A DNA stretch of 33,548 bases, taken from contig JAHDND010000157.1 in assembly GCA_018435665.1 (NCBI GenBank), positions 1 to 33,548 of the forward strand. The letters run 5' to 3'. The DNA is from Candidatus Thiosymbion sp. (GTDB lineage: Bacteria > Pseudomonadota > Gammaproteobacteria > Chromatiales > Chromatiaceae). The notes under the pieces are model-generated. The model had not been told where the DNA came from, searched no databases, and saw only the letters and a program-made list of their open reading frames with translations. The translations under genes were made by a program, and so were the position numbers. Below, in pieces: positions 1 to 8,162 of this stretch. Numbering within the stretch: position 1 is the first letter of the stretch; each line of letters begins with the position of its first letter.

Positions 1-118
1 CGCCTCTAGAAGGCGGTAGACGCTTCCTGAGCAGGGGGGATCAAAAACCAAATCCGGTCGACAGTGGCGTCCTGGACCCTCTCGACCGCTCAGAGAGAAC
101 ATTAAACGCATCGCCTGG

Positions 119-451
119 CTAACTGAACCGGACACCGTTGTAATAAAACCAAAGACTGTCGGCGATCCAGTAGCAGAAGCCACCTAGTGCCAGCAGCCGC
201 CAGCCGAGCCGGTCTCGCTGACCGAGCCCCGCGGACCCGGAGGCTCGCCAGCACATGATCGTCATCAGGGGACCGATCGCCACGAACGCCAGGTTGGTGA
301 CCAGGATCAAGCGCTCCTCGCCACCCCAGCGAAAGTGCATCCAGGACAGGGCGCCGGCGACGATTGCCAGGATCAACCCCAGCATCCAGGAACCGGCGTC
401 CCTGCCTATTGGCGCCGGTTGGGGCAGGGAGGACGAGGGATCGGGGGACAT
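119..451 (-). pseudogene. Truncated N-terminus of a membrane sensor (diguanylate-cyclase type)
   Basis: This reads as 110 residues from an ATG at 451, preceded on the minus strand by a GAGGT ribosome-binding site. It has about three hydrophobic segments: the residues after GSWMLG, the stretch from LILVTNLAF, and the stretch ending in ADSLWFYYN. The last segment resembles the N-terminal membrane sensor of many proteobacterial GGDEF/EAL proteins, where WxxxDxLWxYYE is followed by a PFPSxADAFYL-like motif. Here the frame reads FS, then an amber stop (plus-strand 119-121), then PGDAFNVL, so the family motif seems to continue past the stop. About 25 codons later the frame ends again. I infer a decayed gene that has lost the rest of its sensor and any output domain. 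It lies downstream of the REC-GGDEF gene on the same strand. A short functional membrane protein is the alternative. The family link is from memory. Confidence 0.5.
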
Positions 452-515
452 GGGGTACCTCGGGGATATTCCTGGCTCGGGCGCTATGGGCTGAGGATCG
501 TGGCGACGGGTGACC

Positions 516-1403
516 TTACTTCTGGATGTGGCGAAAAATGACCCGATTGCGCCCACTGCCCTTGGCCTGGTAAAGCGCCTGGTCGGCATCGTGCAGCAGG
601 GCGTCGATGTTGCCGGTGTTCGCGGTGCGGGAGGCCAAGCCACAACTGATGGTGCAGGACAGGTTGCCCTCCTCCAGCGGGATGATCAGATCGGCCACCG
701 CCTGACGGATGCCATCCATGGCCGCCAGGACGGTATCCGGATCGGCGCTGGGGACCAGGATGGCGAATTCCTCCCCCCCGAGGCGGCCGAAGACCGCCTC
801 GGGGGGGAGCCGGTCGCCAATGGTATCGGCGACCAGGCGCAGGACCTGGTCACCCACCGCATGGCCGTGGCGGTCATTGACCTGCTTGAAATGGTCGATG
901 TCGAGCATGACCGCCTGCAAGTCGCCCGGGGCAGCGAACAGGGCCGTTGCCAGATCGAAGAAGCGGCGGCGGTTGGCGATCCCGGTCAGGGAGTCGAAGT
1001 AGGCAAGGTTATGTAGCCGCGCCATCAGGAACTTCAATTCCAGATGGGTCCTCACCCGGGCCAGCAGTTCCAGGGGGCGGAAGGGCTTGGTGACATAGTC
1101 CTTGCCGCCGACCTCGAAGGCGCGACTGATGGTGGCCTCGTCGCTCATGGCGGAGATGAAGATGATGGGGATGGTCCGGGTGCGCTCGTCGTCCTGCAAC
1201 TGGCGACAGAGTTCGAAGCCGTCGATGTCCGGCATCATGATGTCGAGCAGGATCAGGTCGACGGGGGTGTGGTCCAGGATCTGCCAGGCGCCGGCGGCGT
1301 CGGTGACATCCCGCACGTCGTAGTCCTCGAGGAGACTGGTGAGAATATCCAGGTTTTCGACCTTGTCGTCCACGGCCAGGATGATGGGGGTGCTTGCATT
1401 CAT
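516..1403 (-). CDS. Response regulator with GGDEF output (diguanylate cyclase)
   Basis: A 295-residue cytoplasmic protein that should make cyclic di-GMP from GTP when phosphorylated. The receiver domain covers about residues 7-122, with acidic pocket D12/D13, phospho-acceptor D54 in LLDIMMPD, S84, and K106 in the VTKPF motif. The GGDEF domain covers about residues 133-292, with FDSLTGIANRR, the metal-binding LDIDHFK and an intact GGEEF active site at 209-213. The inhibitory I-site (RxxD, eight residues before GRxGGEEF) is replaced by PPEA, so product feedback through that site looks lost. The gene follows the FIST gene on the same strand after a 45-bp gap, so the two are probably co-transcribed. 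The hybrid kinase further upstream is a candidate phosphodonor, by position only. The ATG at 1403 has only a weak ribosome-binding site. Confidence 0.93.
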   Translation of the reverse strand: MNASTPIILAVDDKVENLDILTSLLEDYDVRDVTDAAGAWQILDHTPVDLILLDIMMPDIDGFELCRQLQDDERTRTIPIIFISAMSDEATISRAFEVGGKDYVTKPFRPLELLARVRTHLELKFLMARLHNLAYFDSLTGIANRRRFFDLATALFAAPGDLQAVMLDIDHFKQVNDRHGHAVGDQVLRLVADTIGDRLPPEAVFGRLGGEEFAILVPSADPDTVLAAMDGIRQAVADLIIPLEEGNLSCTISCGLASRTANTGNIDALLHDADQALYQAKGSGRNRVIFRHIQK

Positions 1404-1448
1404 GGGTTGTGAAATCCCGAGCTGACCGACAAGGTCGTGGAGGACGGC

Positions 1449-2645
1449 CTAGGGCTGGCGGCAGATGGCGTAGATGGCCGTGGTGTAGTTGTGATATTCG
1501 TTCTTGCCCCCCAGGCGGGCGAACTCGCCGAAGCCGTACATGCCGAGCCAGGGTGGGATCTCGCCATTCCGGGCCAGGGGATACTGCATGCGGCCGACCA
1601 GTTCCTCCTTCATCACCCGGTTGAACAGGAAGCGGCCCCGGGCCAGGCAGTCGGCGTGGAAGACGGCCACCACCTCCCGCGCCCCGATCCGCTCCTTCAT
1701 CTGGCTCATCATCCGGTCCATGTCGTTGAAGATACGTTCCTCGTCGCGCACCGTGAGCCAGAGGCGGGTGCCCTCGGGAATGGTGGTGGCATAGTGCATG
1801 GCCCCGTCCGGATCGCGCTTGGTGACCACCCGCAGGATGTGCTCGTTGCCGTATTCCTCCGCCAGCTTGGGCCGCAGGTGTTCCGCCAGGGCGCCAATTG
1901 GGATGGTGTCGCCACAGGTGGCGGTCTCCGGCAGGGCCAGGCGGCGGGTGTACTCGCTCCAGGCCGGGCGGCCGTCGAGTTGAAGGATGCGGTTCTCCTC
2001 CGACTTGGTGACCACCATGGGCTCCCCCACGGCGACGAAGCCGTGGGTGGCCTGGGTGACGACGTCCAGGGTCGGGTCGGCGAAGCCCACGGCATAGGCG
2101 GCGTGCTCGTAGACCCGGTCATCGACCATCTGGAAGCTGGCGATGCCCTTCATGTTGTCGGCGGAGGTGGCGCCGAAGATGGTCACCTCGGGCCCGAAGA
2201 CCGACTCGATGCCGGCGATGCAGCGGTCATCGGCGATGTCGATGCCGGAGCCCAGGAAGTAAATCATGTTGACGCCGGGGTTGGCGGCCTTGAGCTGGGC
2301 GGCCAGTTCGGCGGATTTCTGATAGGAATTGTGGCCGTAGATGCCATCGACACTAGCGACGGCGATCTCCGCCGCGCCGCGTACCGCCATGATGGCCAGG
2401 TCCTTCATGGACTCGCTCACCCCCTCCTTGCCGACGACCCCACAGCAGGAGGAGCCGACGATGCGGGCGCTGGGGGCCAGGGCCTTGGCCTCGGCGATCA
2501 GGGCGGCGTAGTCGTGGCCCATGGAGGCGTGGATGACCACCAAGTCGCAGTCGGTGGTGCCCTCGCCCAGGGCGGCCTCCAGGCACTCGGCCATGGCCCG
2601 GCGGGAGTTCACCATGCGGGTGCTGGCGGAGAAGAATTCAAGCAT
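1449..2645 (-). CDS. FIST domain sensory protein
   Basis: A 398-residue protein resembling the FIST family (N- and C-terminal FIST domains), which is proposed to bind small ligands such as amino acids and to feed signalling systems. Supporting features are the N-terminal alternating beta/alpha pattern with GSSCCGVVG (around residues 64-72), the GATSADN motif in the middle, and a C-terminal half with the FIST_C-like segment LFNRVMKEELVG. There is no signal peptide or transmembrane helix, so it is cytoplasmic. The ATG at 2645 follows a GAGGA ribosome-binding site. It precedes the REC-GGDEF gene by 45 bp and follows the hybrid kinase by 235 bp, an arrangement that fits a sensor accessory to a two-component/cyclic-di-GMP pathway. 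The ligand cannot be read from the sequence. Confidence 0.85.
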   Translation of the reverse strand: MLEFFSASTRMVNSRRAMAECLEAALGEGTTDCDLVVIHASMGHDYAALIAEAKALAPSARIVGSSCCGVVGKEGVSESMKDLAIMAVRGAAEIAVASVDGIYGHNSYQKSAELAAQLKAANPGVNMIYFLGSGIDIADDRCIAGIESVFGPEVTIFGATSADNMKGIASFQMVDDRVYEHAAYAVGFADPTLDVVTQATHGFVAVGEPMVVTKSEENRILQLDGRPAWSEYTRRLALPETATCGDTIPIGALAEHLRPKLAEEYGNEHILRVVTKRDPDGAMHYATTIPEGTRLWLTVRDEERIFNDMDRMMSQMKERIGAREVVAVFHADCLARGRFLFNRVMKEELVGRMQYPLARNGEIPPWLGMYGFGEFARLGGKNEYHNYTTAIYAICRQP

Positions 2646-2739
2646 CGGTCGGGTCCTCGTCTAGGGGTGGCGTCGCCCTCCGCGCGGGATCTGCCTGGTC
2701 GCCAGCGCCCGGGGGGGTGATCGTTATGGGAAATAGCGT

Positions 2740-2803
2740 CACCGCGGTTCAGTTCCCGGTTAACCCGACCCTCCCTTTCGAGGCCGAAAACTGAACCGCG
2801 GTG
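2740..2803. repeat. Perfect 15-bp inverted repeat with 34-nt loop
   Basis: CACCGCGGTTCAGTT at 2740-2754 is repeated as its exact reverse complement at 2789-2803. The loop contains CGGTTAACCCGACCCTCC (2757-2774), which recurs exactly at 15550-15567. The element lies between the hybrid kinase and the FIST gene, about 95 bp upstream of the FIST start. It could be a transcript hairpin that attenuates or processes the message, or a small dispersed repeat. No T-run follows either arm, so it is not a classic terminator. Confidence 0.75.
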
Positions 2804-2880
2804 TCCATACATTAGATCATGACAAGGACTTTCATTTTCCAGGACGTGGCACCCTTCATGAAGGTCCAGTCAAGGCGTTT

Positions 2881-5790
2881 TCAGTCGGGCAGGCAAGGGT
2901 CTGGTACCCCGCCCGGCGCCAGGAAGCGCCGCAGCATCCCAAGGAGCTGGTTGAGGTCGATGGGCTTGCTCAGATGCGCGTTCATGCCCGCCGCCAGGGC
3001 CCGGTCGATATCCTCCGGGAAGGCGTTGGCGGTGAGGGCGACGATGGGCACCGCCGGGTCCAGGGCGCGAATGGCCCGGCTGGCGGCATAGCCATCCATC
3101 ACCGGCATCTGCACGTCCATCAGGATCAGGTCGCAGGGGGATTGCCGGAACAGGTCCACCCCTTCCTGGCCATCGTTCGCGGTGAGGATGGTCAGGCCGG
3201 TACCCTCCAGCAGGCCGGTCACGATCTCCCGGTTGAGGGCCTGGTCCTCAACCAGCAGGATCCGCCGGCCGGCGAGTCCGGGCAGGCCGGCCGGCGAGGC
3301 CGGAGTGGCCGGTTCCTCAAGCCGCGGGGGTGAATCCATCCCCGGGCAGGGGGGAGCGGGGATCTCGAAGCTAAAACAGCTCCCCCGTCCGGGTTCACTG
3401 TCGACCGCGATCCGGCCCGCCATCAGTTCCACCAATTGCCGGCTGATGGCCAAGCCCAGGCCGGTGCCGCCGAAACGCCGGGTGGTGCTGGTGTCGGCCT
3501 GGGTGAAGGCCTGGAAGAGGCCACTTTGCTCCTCGGGCGTCAGGCCAGGGCCGGTGTCGTGAACTTCGAAGCGCAGCCAGTCCGTGGCCGGCCGCCGCGC
3601 CACCAGGCGGACGGAACCGGTTGCGGTGAACTTGATGGCGTTGCTGAGCAGATTGGTGAGGACCTGCCCGACCCGCAGGCTATCGCCCAGAAAACAGGTC
3701 CCCAGGTCGGGGGCCAGGTCCAGTTCCAGGGCCAGGCCCTTGTCGTTCGCCGTGATGGCGACCAGGTTCACCACCTTGTCGATCAGGGGACGCAGCGCGC
3801 AGGGGGTCCGTTCGATGACCAGTTTCCCGGCCTCGATCTTGGAGAGGTCGAGGATCTCGTTGAGGATGGCGAGCAGGGAGTGGGCCGAGGTCTCGATCTT
3901 GCGCACCTGGTCCCGCTGCCGGGGGTCGAGGGCCCCGCGCAGGGCCAGTTGCGCCATGCCGATGATCCCGGTCATGGGGGTGCGGATCTCATGACTCATG
4001 TTGGCCAGGAAGGAGCTTTTGGCCTGATTGGCGACCTCGGCCTGGGTGCGGGCCCGGTTCAGTTCCGCGGTGCGCTCCTCCACCTTCCGTTCCAGGTTGG
4101 TATTCAGATCCCGCAGCACGGCCTCCGCATCCCTTAGGGCGGCATTCTGGCGCTGGATGAGGTGGGCATGGCCGGTCATCCCGAGCATCAGGATCTGCAA
4201 CAGGGCGACGAAGAACAGGCCCAGAACGCCGACCCCCCAGGCGATCCAGGACCTTTTTTCCTGGAGATAGCGCGGGGTGGCGAAGACGGTCAGGAACCAG
4301 TCCTGGTTCCCGACCCGCAGTTCCCACTGCCAGCTCGCATCCTCGGGCAGGGCGGCCGGGGCACAGTCCCGGTCACCGGCGCAGTCGAGTCTGGCGCCCG
4401 TGTGGGCATCGGTCAGTTGCAGGCCCAGGCCGGTGGGCAGGGTGTCCCGGGTGGCGATGGTGATCATGCGGGGTATCTTCACCACGGCCGCCACGAAACC
4501 CAGGGGAGTCGTAGCGTCCTCCGCGCTCGGGTCCGCGCCCCTGTCACCGCCATCACCCCAACCAGCCCCGTGACCCCAGTCCACCGGCAGAATCTCGATC
4601 ATCCCCGGACCCTGGCTAGGGTCCTGCACCAGGCGGACTGGCGCGGCCACCGCGAGGCCGCGATGCTTCAGGGCCCATTCGAAGGCCGCCCGTCGCACCG
4701 GCTCGGTGAGGTTGTCGAAGCCCAGGGCCTCTCGGTTGGACGCCTCGGGGGCCAGGGTGCGGATGGGGATGTGGCGGGATCGCGTGGCCGCGGGCACCAG
4801 GTCACCCTGGCCATCCAGTTCCCTGATCTGGAAGGCGCCCGAGGATGACTGTTTCGCCATGGATGCCTCGTAGGCCGGCCGTTCCGCGGCGGTCACCAGG
4901 TCACTGAAGCCGAGGGCGAAGATATCCGGGTTGTCGCGCAGGGTCGGGCGGGTGAAATGCTCAAACTGGCGGGGGGTAAAGTTCGGCGTGATCTCGATGA
5001 ACTGGCGCAGGGAGGACAGCAGCTCCCGATGCGTCGTCAACCGGCTGGCGATATCCTTGGCTAGGGACTCCCCGGCATGGTGGAACTGCTGGAGCAACTC
5101 CCGGCGCTCCCACTGGCTGGCGCTGTAAAAGGCCAGCACCGCCAGGCCCAGGGTGGCGACCAGGGGGAGCAGTGTCCGGCGCCGGCGCTCACGCCACAGG
5201 GGGGAGGAGAGGTTGAGCAGCCCCAGGGTCAGGGGGGCGAAGACCAGGTTACCGATGGCGTCGCCGACGTACCAGGTCCAGCCGGTATAGGCCACCGCCG
5301 CGCCGTCGATCTGACCGCTGGCCCAGAGGGCCGTGGTGCCCACGCTGGCGGAGATCACCGCGGGCAGCAGGCCCCCCAGGAACAGAAAGCTGGCGACATG
5401 GGTCTCGCGCTCCAGCTCCCGCCAGGTCGTGCCCGTCAGGCGGCGCACCAGCCAGCTTCCCAGCCAGGCCTGGAGGCTGGCGCCGGTCGCGATCGCCGCC
5501 GTCACCGCCAGCAGGGTCCAGTCCAGCCGGTCCCCTAGCCAGTGGTCGCCAAGCCAGTTGAGGGACAAATTGAGGGCCACCGCCCCCAGCCAGACGCCGG
5601 GGAGGGCGCGGTTACCGAACCACAGCAGGGCGGCCAGGGCCAGGCCAGCGGGCGGGAAGACGGGACTGGGGGAGCCCAGCAGCAGTCCCGCCACCCCCAG
5701 GATCAGATAACAGAGGGCAATCCCCAGGGTGATGGCCAGCAGGGAGGCGTGCCGACGACTGACGTCGGATGAGGGCAGGGACCCGGGCAT
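2881..5790 (-). CDS. MASE1-CHASE hybrid sensor histidine kinase
   Basis: An inner-membrane hybrid kinase of 969 residues. The N-terminus is a multi-helix MASE1-like sensor (about residues 15-215, with [15 protein letters not shown] typical of it). An extracytoplasmic CHASE domain follows (about 235-450), then a transmembrane helix ([18 protein letters not shown]), a coiled coil, and HisKA with phospho-acceptor H600 in [13 protein letters not shown]. The ATPase domain shows NAIKFTATG and GTGLGLAIS, and a C-terminal receiver carries D892 in [13 protein letters not shown]. No Hpt domain is present, so phosphate must pass to a partner. Within CHASE there is a Gly/Asp-rich tract of about 24 residues ([20 protein letters not shown]) between VDW and LGFVAAV that looks inserted. 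The ATG at 5790 and a TTG at 5793 are equally possible starts; no strong ribosome-binding site is visible. Confidence 0.92.
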   Translation of the reverse strand: MPGSLPSSDVSRRHASLLAITLGIALCYLILGVAGLLLGSPSPVFPPAGLALAALLWFGNRALPGVWLGAVALNLSLNWLGDHWLGDRLDWTLLAVTAAIATGASLQAWLGSWLVRRLTGTTWRELERETHVASFLFLGGLLPAVISASVGTTALWASGQIDGAAVAYTGWTWYVGDAIGNLVFAPLTLGLLNLSSPLWRERRRRTLLPLVATLGLAVLAFYSASQWERRELLQQFHHAGESLAKDIASRLTTHRELLSSLRQFIEITPNFTPRQFEHFTRPTLRDNPDIFALGFSDLVTAAERPAYEASMAKQSSSGAFQIRELDGQGDLVPAATRSRHIPIRTLAPEASNREALGFDNLTEPVRRAAFEWALKHRGLAVAAPVRLVQDPSQGPGMIEILPVDWGHGAGWGDGGDRGADPSAEDATTPLGFVAAVVKIPRMITIATRDTLPTGLGLQLTDAHTGARLDCAGDRDCAPAALPEDASWQWELRVGNQDWFLTVFATPRYLQEKRSWIAWGVGVLGLFFVALLQILMLGMTGHAHLIQRQNAALRDAEAVLRDLNTNLERKVEERTAELNRARTQAEVANQAKSSFLANMSHEIRTPMTGIIGMAQLALRGALDPRQRDQVRKIETSAHSLLAILNEILDLSKIEAGKLVIERTPCALRPLIDKVVNLVAITANDKGLALELDLAPDLGTCFLGDSLRVGQVLTNLLSNAIKFTATGSVRLVARRPATDWLRFEVHDTGPGLTPEEQSGLFQAFTQADTSTTRRFGGTGLGLAISRQLVELMAGRIAVDSEPGRGSCFSFEIPAPPCPGMDSPPRLEEPATPASPAGLPGLAGRRILLVEDQALNREIVTGLLEGTGLTILTANDGQEGVDLFRQSPCDLILMDVQMPVMDGYAASRAIRALDPAVPIVALTANAFPEDIDRALAAGMNAHLSKPIDLNQLLGMLRRFLAPGGVPDPCLPD

Positions 5791-5966
5791 CAAGGAGGGG
5801 CATCTCTAACGGTAGAAGGGGCAAGGTGGCCCGTTCCCCGGACCGGTTGATTTATCATAACGCCTGACTACCGCGATGCGGGTGCTTATCGCCGGCCGGA
5901 ACCGCCCGCATGACCCTGACACCCGCCCGCGGGTGGAGAAAAACCTTGACCAGAGGGGCATTATCC

Positions 5967-7055
5967 ATGGAGCGTCGTACCTTCCTGCGGCATACGGGTC
6001 TGGCGGGCATTCTGGCCAGCGGCATCGCGCCGGCACTGGTCCGCGCCGAGCCCTCGATCCGCTGGCGCCTGGCCTCCAGCTTCCCGAAATCGCACGCGGT
6101 CCTCTTCGGGGCCGGAGAGTCCTTCGCCCGATACATCAGCGACGCCACGGGGGGGAATTTCACCATTTCGCTCCATGCCCCCGGCGAGCTGGTCCCCGCC
6201 TTCGGCGTCGTCGACGCCGTCCAGCAGGGCACGGTGGAATGCGCCCATACCGCCTCCTATTACTTCTTTGGCAAGGACGAGACCTTCGCCCTGGATTGCG
6301 CCGTGCCCTTCGGCATGACCGCCCGGCAGATGAATGCCTGGATGTTTGACGGCAATGGCCTGTCCTTGCTGCGGGACTTCTTTGCCCAGTATCAGATCGT
6401 CAATTTCCCCTGTGGCAATACCACCGCCCAGATGGGGGGCTGGTACCGTAAGGAGATCCGCTCCGTCGAGGACTTCAGGGGCCTCAAGTTCCGGGTCGGT
6501 GGTTTTGGCGGGCGCGTCCTCGCCAAACTGGGCGTGGTGCCCCAGAACCTGCCGGCGGGGGAGGTCTACCAGGCCCTGGAAAAGGGAACCATCGACGCCA
6601 CCGAGTTTGTCGGCCCCTACGACGACCTGCAACTGGGCGTGCACCGGGTCGCCCCCTACTATTACTACCCGGCCTGGTGGGAAGGCGGCGCCCAGATCTC
6701 CATCTACATCAATGCCGATCAGTGGCGTAGCCTGTCGCCGACCTATCAGGCCATCGTCACCCAGGCCGCCGCCGCCGCCCATATCCAGTGCCAGTCGCGC
6801 TATGACGCCCGCAACCCCCAGGCCCTGAAACAACTGGTCGCGGAGGGGGCCAAACTGTCGCGCTTCCCCAAGGAGGTCATGGACGCCGCCTTCATGGCCT
6901 CCCGGGAGGTCTATGCGGAACTGGAGGCCAGCAACCCGAACTGGCAAAAGATCTTCCCCGACTTCAGCCGCTTCCTGGCCGAACAGGTGCAATGGGAGTC
7001 CGTGGCGGAGGCCAATTACTTCCAGTACCTGGCGGCAACAAACCCGGCCGCTTAG
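5967..7055 (+). CDS. Tat-exported TRAP transporter solute-binding protein (DctP family)
   Basis: A 362-residue periplasmic binding protein for an organic acid-type substrate. The start chosen is the ATG at 5967, since the protein then begins with ERRTFLRHTG, a twin-arginine signal, followed by a hydrophobic stretch and cleavage near VRAE. An in-frame ATG at 5910 would bury the signal. AGAGGGG lies about 10 nt upstream of 5967. The mature part shows the DctP pattern: RLASSFPKSHAV at the N-terminus, the DFRGLKFRVGG ligand-binding motif, and ALEKGTIDATEFVGPYDD. The closest subfamily I know is TakP-like (alpha-keto acids), which is inference. No DctQ or DctM membrane genes lie nearby, so the permease must be elsewhere. 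The stop codon falls inside the first bases of a 63-bp dispersed repeat. Confidence 0.9.
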   Translation: MERRTFLRHTGLAGILASGIAPALVRAEPSIRWRLASSFPKSHAVLFGAGESFARYISDATGGNFTISLHAPGELVPAFGVVDAVQQGTVECAHTASYYFFGKDETFALDCAVPFGMTARQMNAWMFDGNGLSLLRDFFAQYQIVNFPCGNTTAQMGGWYRKEIRSVEDFRGLKFRVGGFGGRVLAKLGVVPQNLPAGEVYQALEKGTIDATEFVGPYDDLQLGVHRVAPYYYYPAWWEGGAQISIYINADQWRSLSPTYQAIVTQAAAAAHIQCQSRYDARNPQALKQLVAEGAKLSRFPKEVMDAAFMASREVYAELEASNPNWQKIFPDFSRFLAEQVQWESVAEANYFQYLAATNPAA

Positions 7056-7119
7056 CGTGAAAGTCACGGGAAAGCCTTTCATTATCAGGGGTATGGCGAG
7101 CCGCCCCATGAGAGTTAGC
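7052..7119. repeat. 63-bp dispersed repeat, intergenic copy
   Basis: A single unit bounded by TTAGC at 7052-7056 and TTAGC at 7115-7119 (63-bp period). It contains the conserved blocks GCGTGAAAGTCACGG, GCCTTTCAT and CCxCATG. By hand comparison it matches the two units at 9733-9863 at 49/63 and 48/63 positions. It supplies the TAG stop of the upstream TRAP gene and is open in one minus-strand frame, as are the other copies. Confidence 0.85.
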
Positions 7120-7255
7120 CTGACGCCGTGGAAGATCATCTACCCGCCTACGTCCTGATCGACCAACGATCCGTCAGTGCTCATCACAAATGCCCTGGGT
7201 GTTGGACGAGACCATGATCAAGCTCCCCTTGGCTGAGCGAGACACCCCATCCGCC

Positions 7256-8137
7256 ATGCCCCGCCGACAGCTTCCCACTCGCTACCTCGGCCTCCTGCTG
7301 GTGCTCCTGCTTGCCCTGGGGGGGTGCAGCGCCACCCGTCTCGCTTATGACCGGTTGGATTTTTTCATCCAACTCTATGCGGCGGACTACATTGACCTGG
7401 AGGCTGAACAGGAGGCCGTCTGGGAACCGGTCCTGGCGGCGGAACATGAGCGCCACCGGGCCGAGGAACTGCCCTATCTGGCGGCCTATCTGGAGGAGAT
7501 GCTGGTGGCCAGCCAGCGGGGCTTCGATCAGGAGAACATGGGCTGTCTCCTGGGCTCCCTCGACGCCCTTTATCGCCGCCAAGCCGGCTATGGGGTGAAT
7601 CTCGCCGTTCCCTTACTGGTGGCGCTCTCTCCGGCCCAGGTCCAGACCCTGGAAGCGCGCTTCCGCGAGCGGACGGCGGAGGATCTGGACGAGGCGTCGG
7701 CGGCGGTGACCCCGGCCGGGCGGGAGAAACTCGCCCGCCGTTACCTGGAGACGATCGAGGATTGGACCGGCCCCCTCGACCCTGGCCAACAGGCGGTGGT
7801 GACGGCGATCGTCGGCCGGATGCCCCAGTCGCGTCAGGCCTTCATCGCCTACCGTGACCAGAAGCGGGCCGAATTGGTCAAGCTCCTCGGCGCCCGGGCG
7901 GGGGAGGCCCAGCTCCGCGCCTTCCTGACGGCCTGGCTGGTGGAGTTCCAGGACCTGCCACCGGAACTGGCCCAGGCGCGGCGGGAGATGCGCGCGCGGG
8001 TCACCGAACTCTTTATCGAACTGGGGCAGCGTCTGGATACCAGCCAGCGCCGCCACCTCCAGGATCGCCTGCGAGATTTGCGCGACGACCTGATGCAGCT
8101 GCAACGCCAGCCCCGGATGGCCGCTCTGTCCTGTTAG
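7256..8137 (+). CDS. DUF6279-like outer-membrane lipoprotein
   Basis: A protein of 293 residues from the ATG at 7256, chosen because it begins a compact lipoprotein signal (RR, a hydrophobic LGLLLVLLLALGGC core, lipobox LGGC, then SATRLAYDRLDF). In-frame starts at 7190 and 7214 exist but add a charged leader. The rest is alpha-helical and rich in Glu, Arg and Gln (EAEQEAVWEPVLAAEHERHR, then many amphipathic helices to the C-terminus). The N-terminal pattern CSxTRLAYxxLDxxxxxYxxDYxDL matches the DUF6279 lipoproteins of proteobacteria, whose role is unknown to me. It probably sits in the periplasm anchored to a membrane. It lies downstream of the TRAP gene after 200 bp containing a repeat and converges with the Pat-like gene. 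Confidence 0.8.
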   Translation: MPRRQLPTRYLGLLLVLLLALGGCSATRLAYDRLDFFIQLYAADYIDLEAEQEAVWEPVLAAEHERHRAEELPYLAAYLEEMLVASQRGFDQENMGCLLGSLDALYRRQAGYGVNLAVPLLVALSPAQVQTLEARFRERTAEDLDEASAAVTPAGREKLARRYLETIEDWTGPLDPGQQAVVTAIVGRMPQSRQAFIAYRDQKRAELVKLLGARAGEAQLRAFLTAWLVEFQDLPPELAQARREMRARVTELFIELGQRLDTSQRRHLQDRLRDLRDDLMQLQRQPRMAALSC

Positions 8138-8162
8138 CGGCCCGATTTGCCAGCGCGCCATT

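Noticed and set aside
5846..5862. TTGATTTATCATAA as an Fnr site before the TRAP gene
   Set aside because: The right half is CATAA rather than ATCAA at the required spacing, so only one half-site matches.
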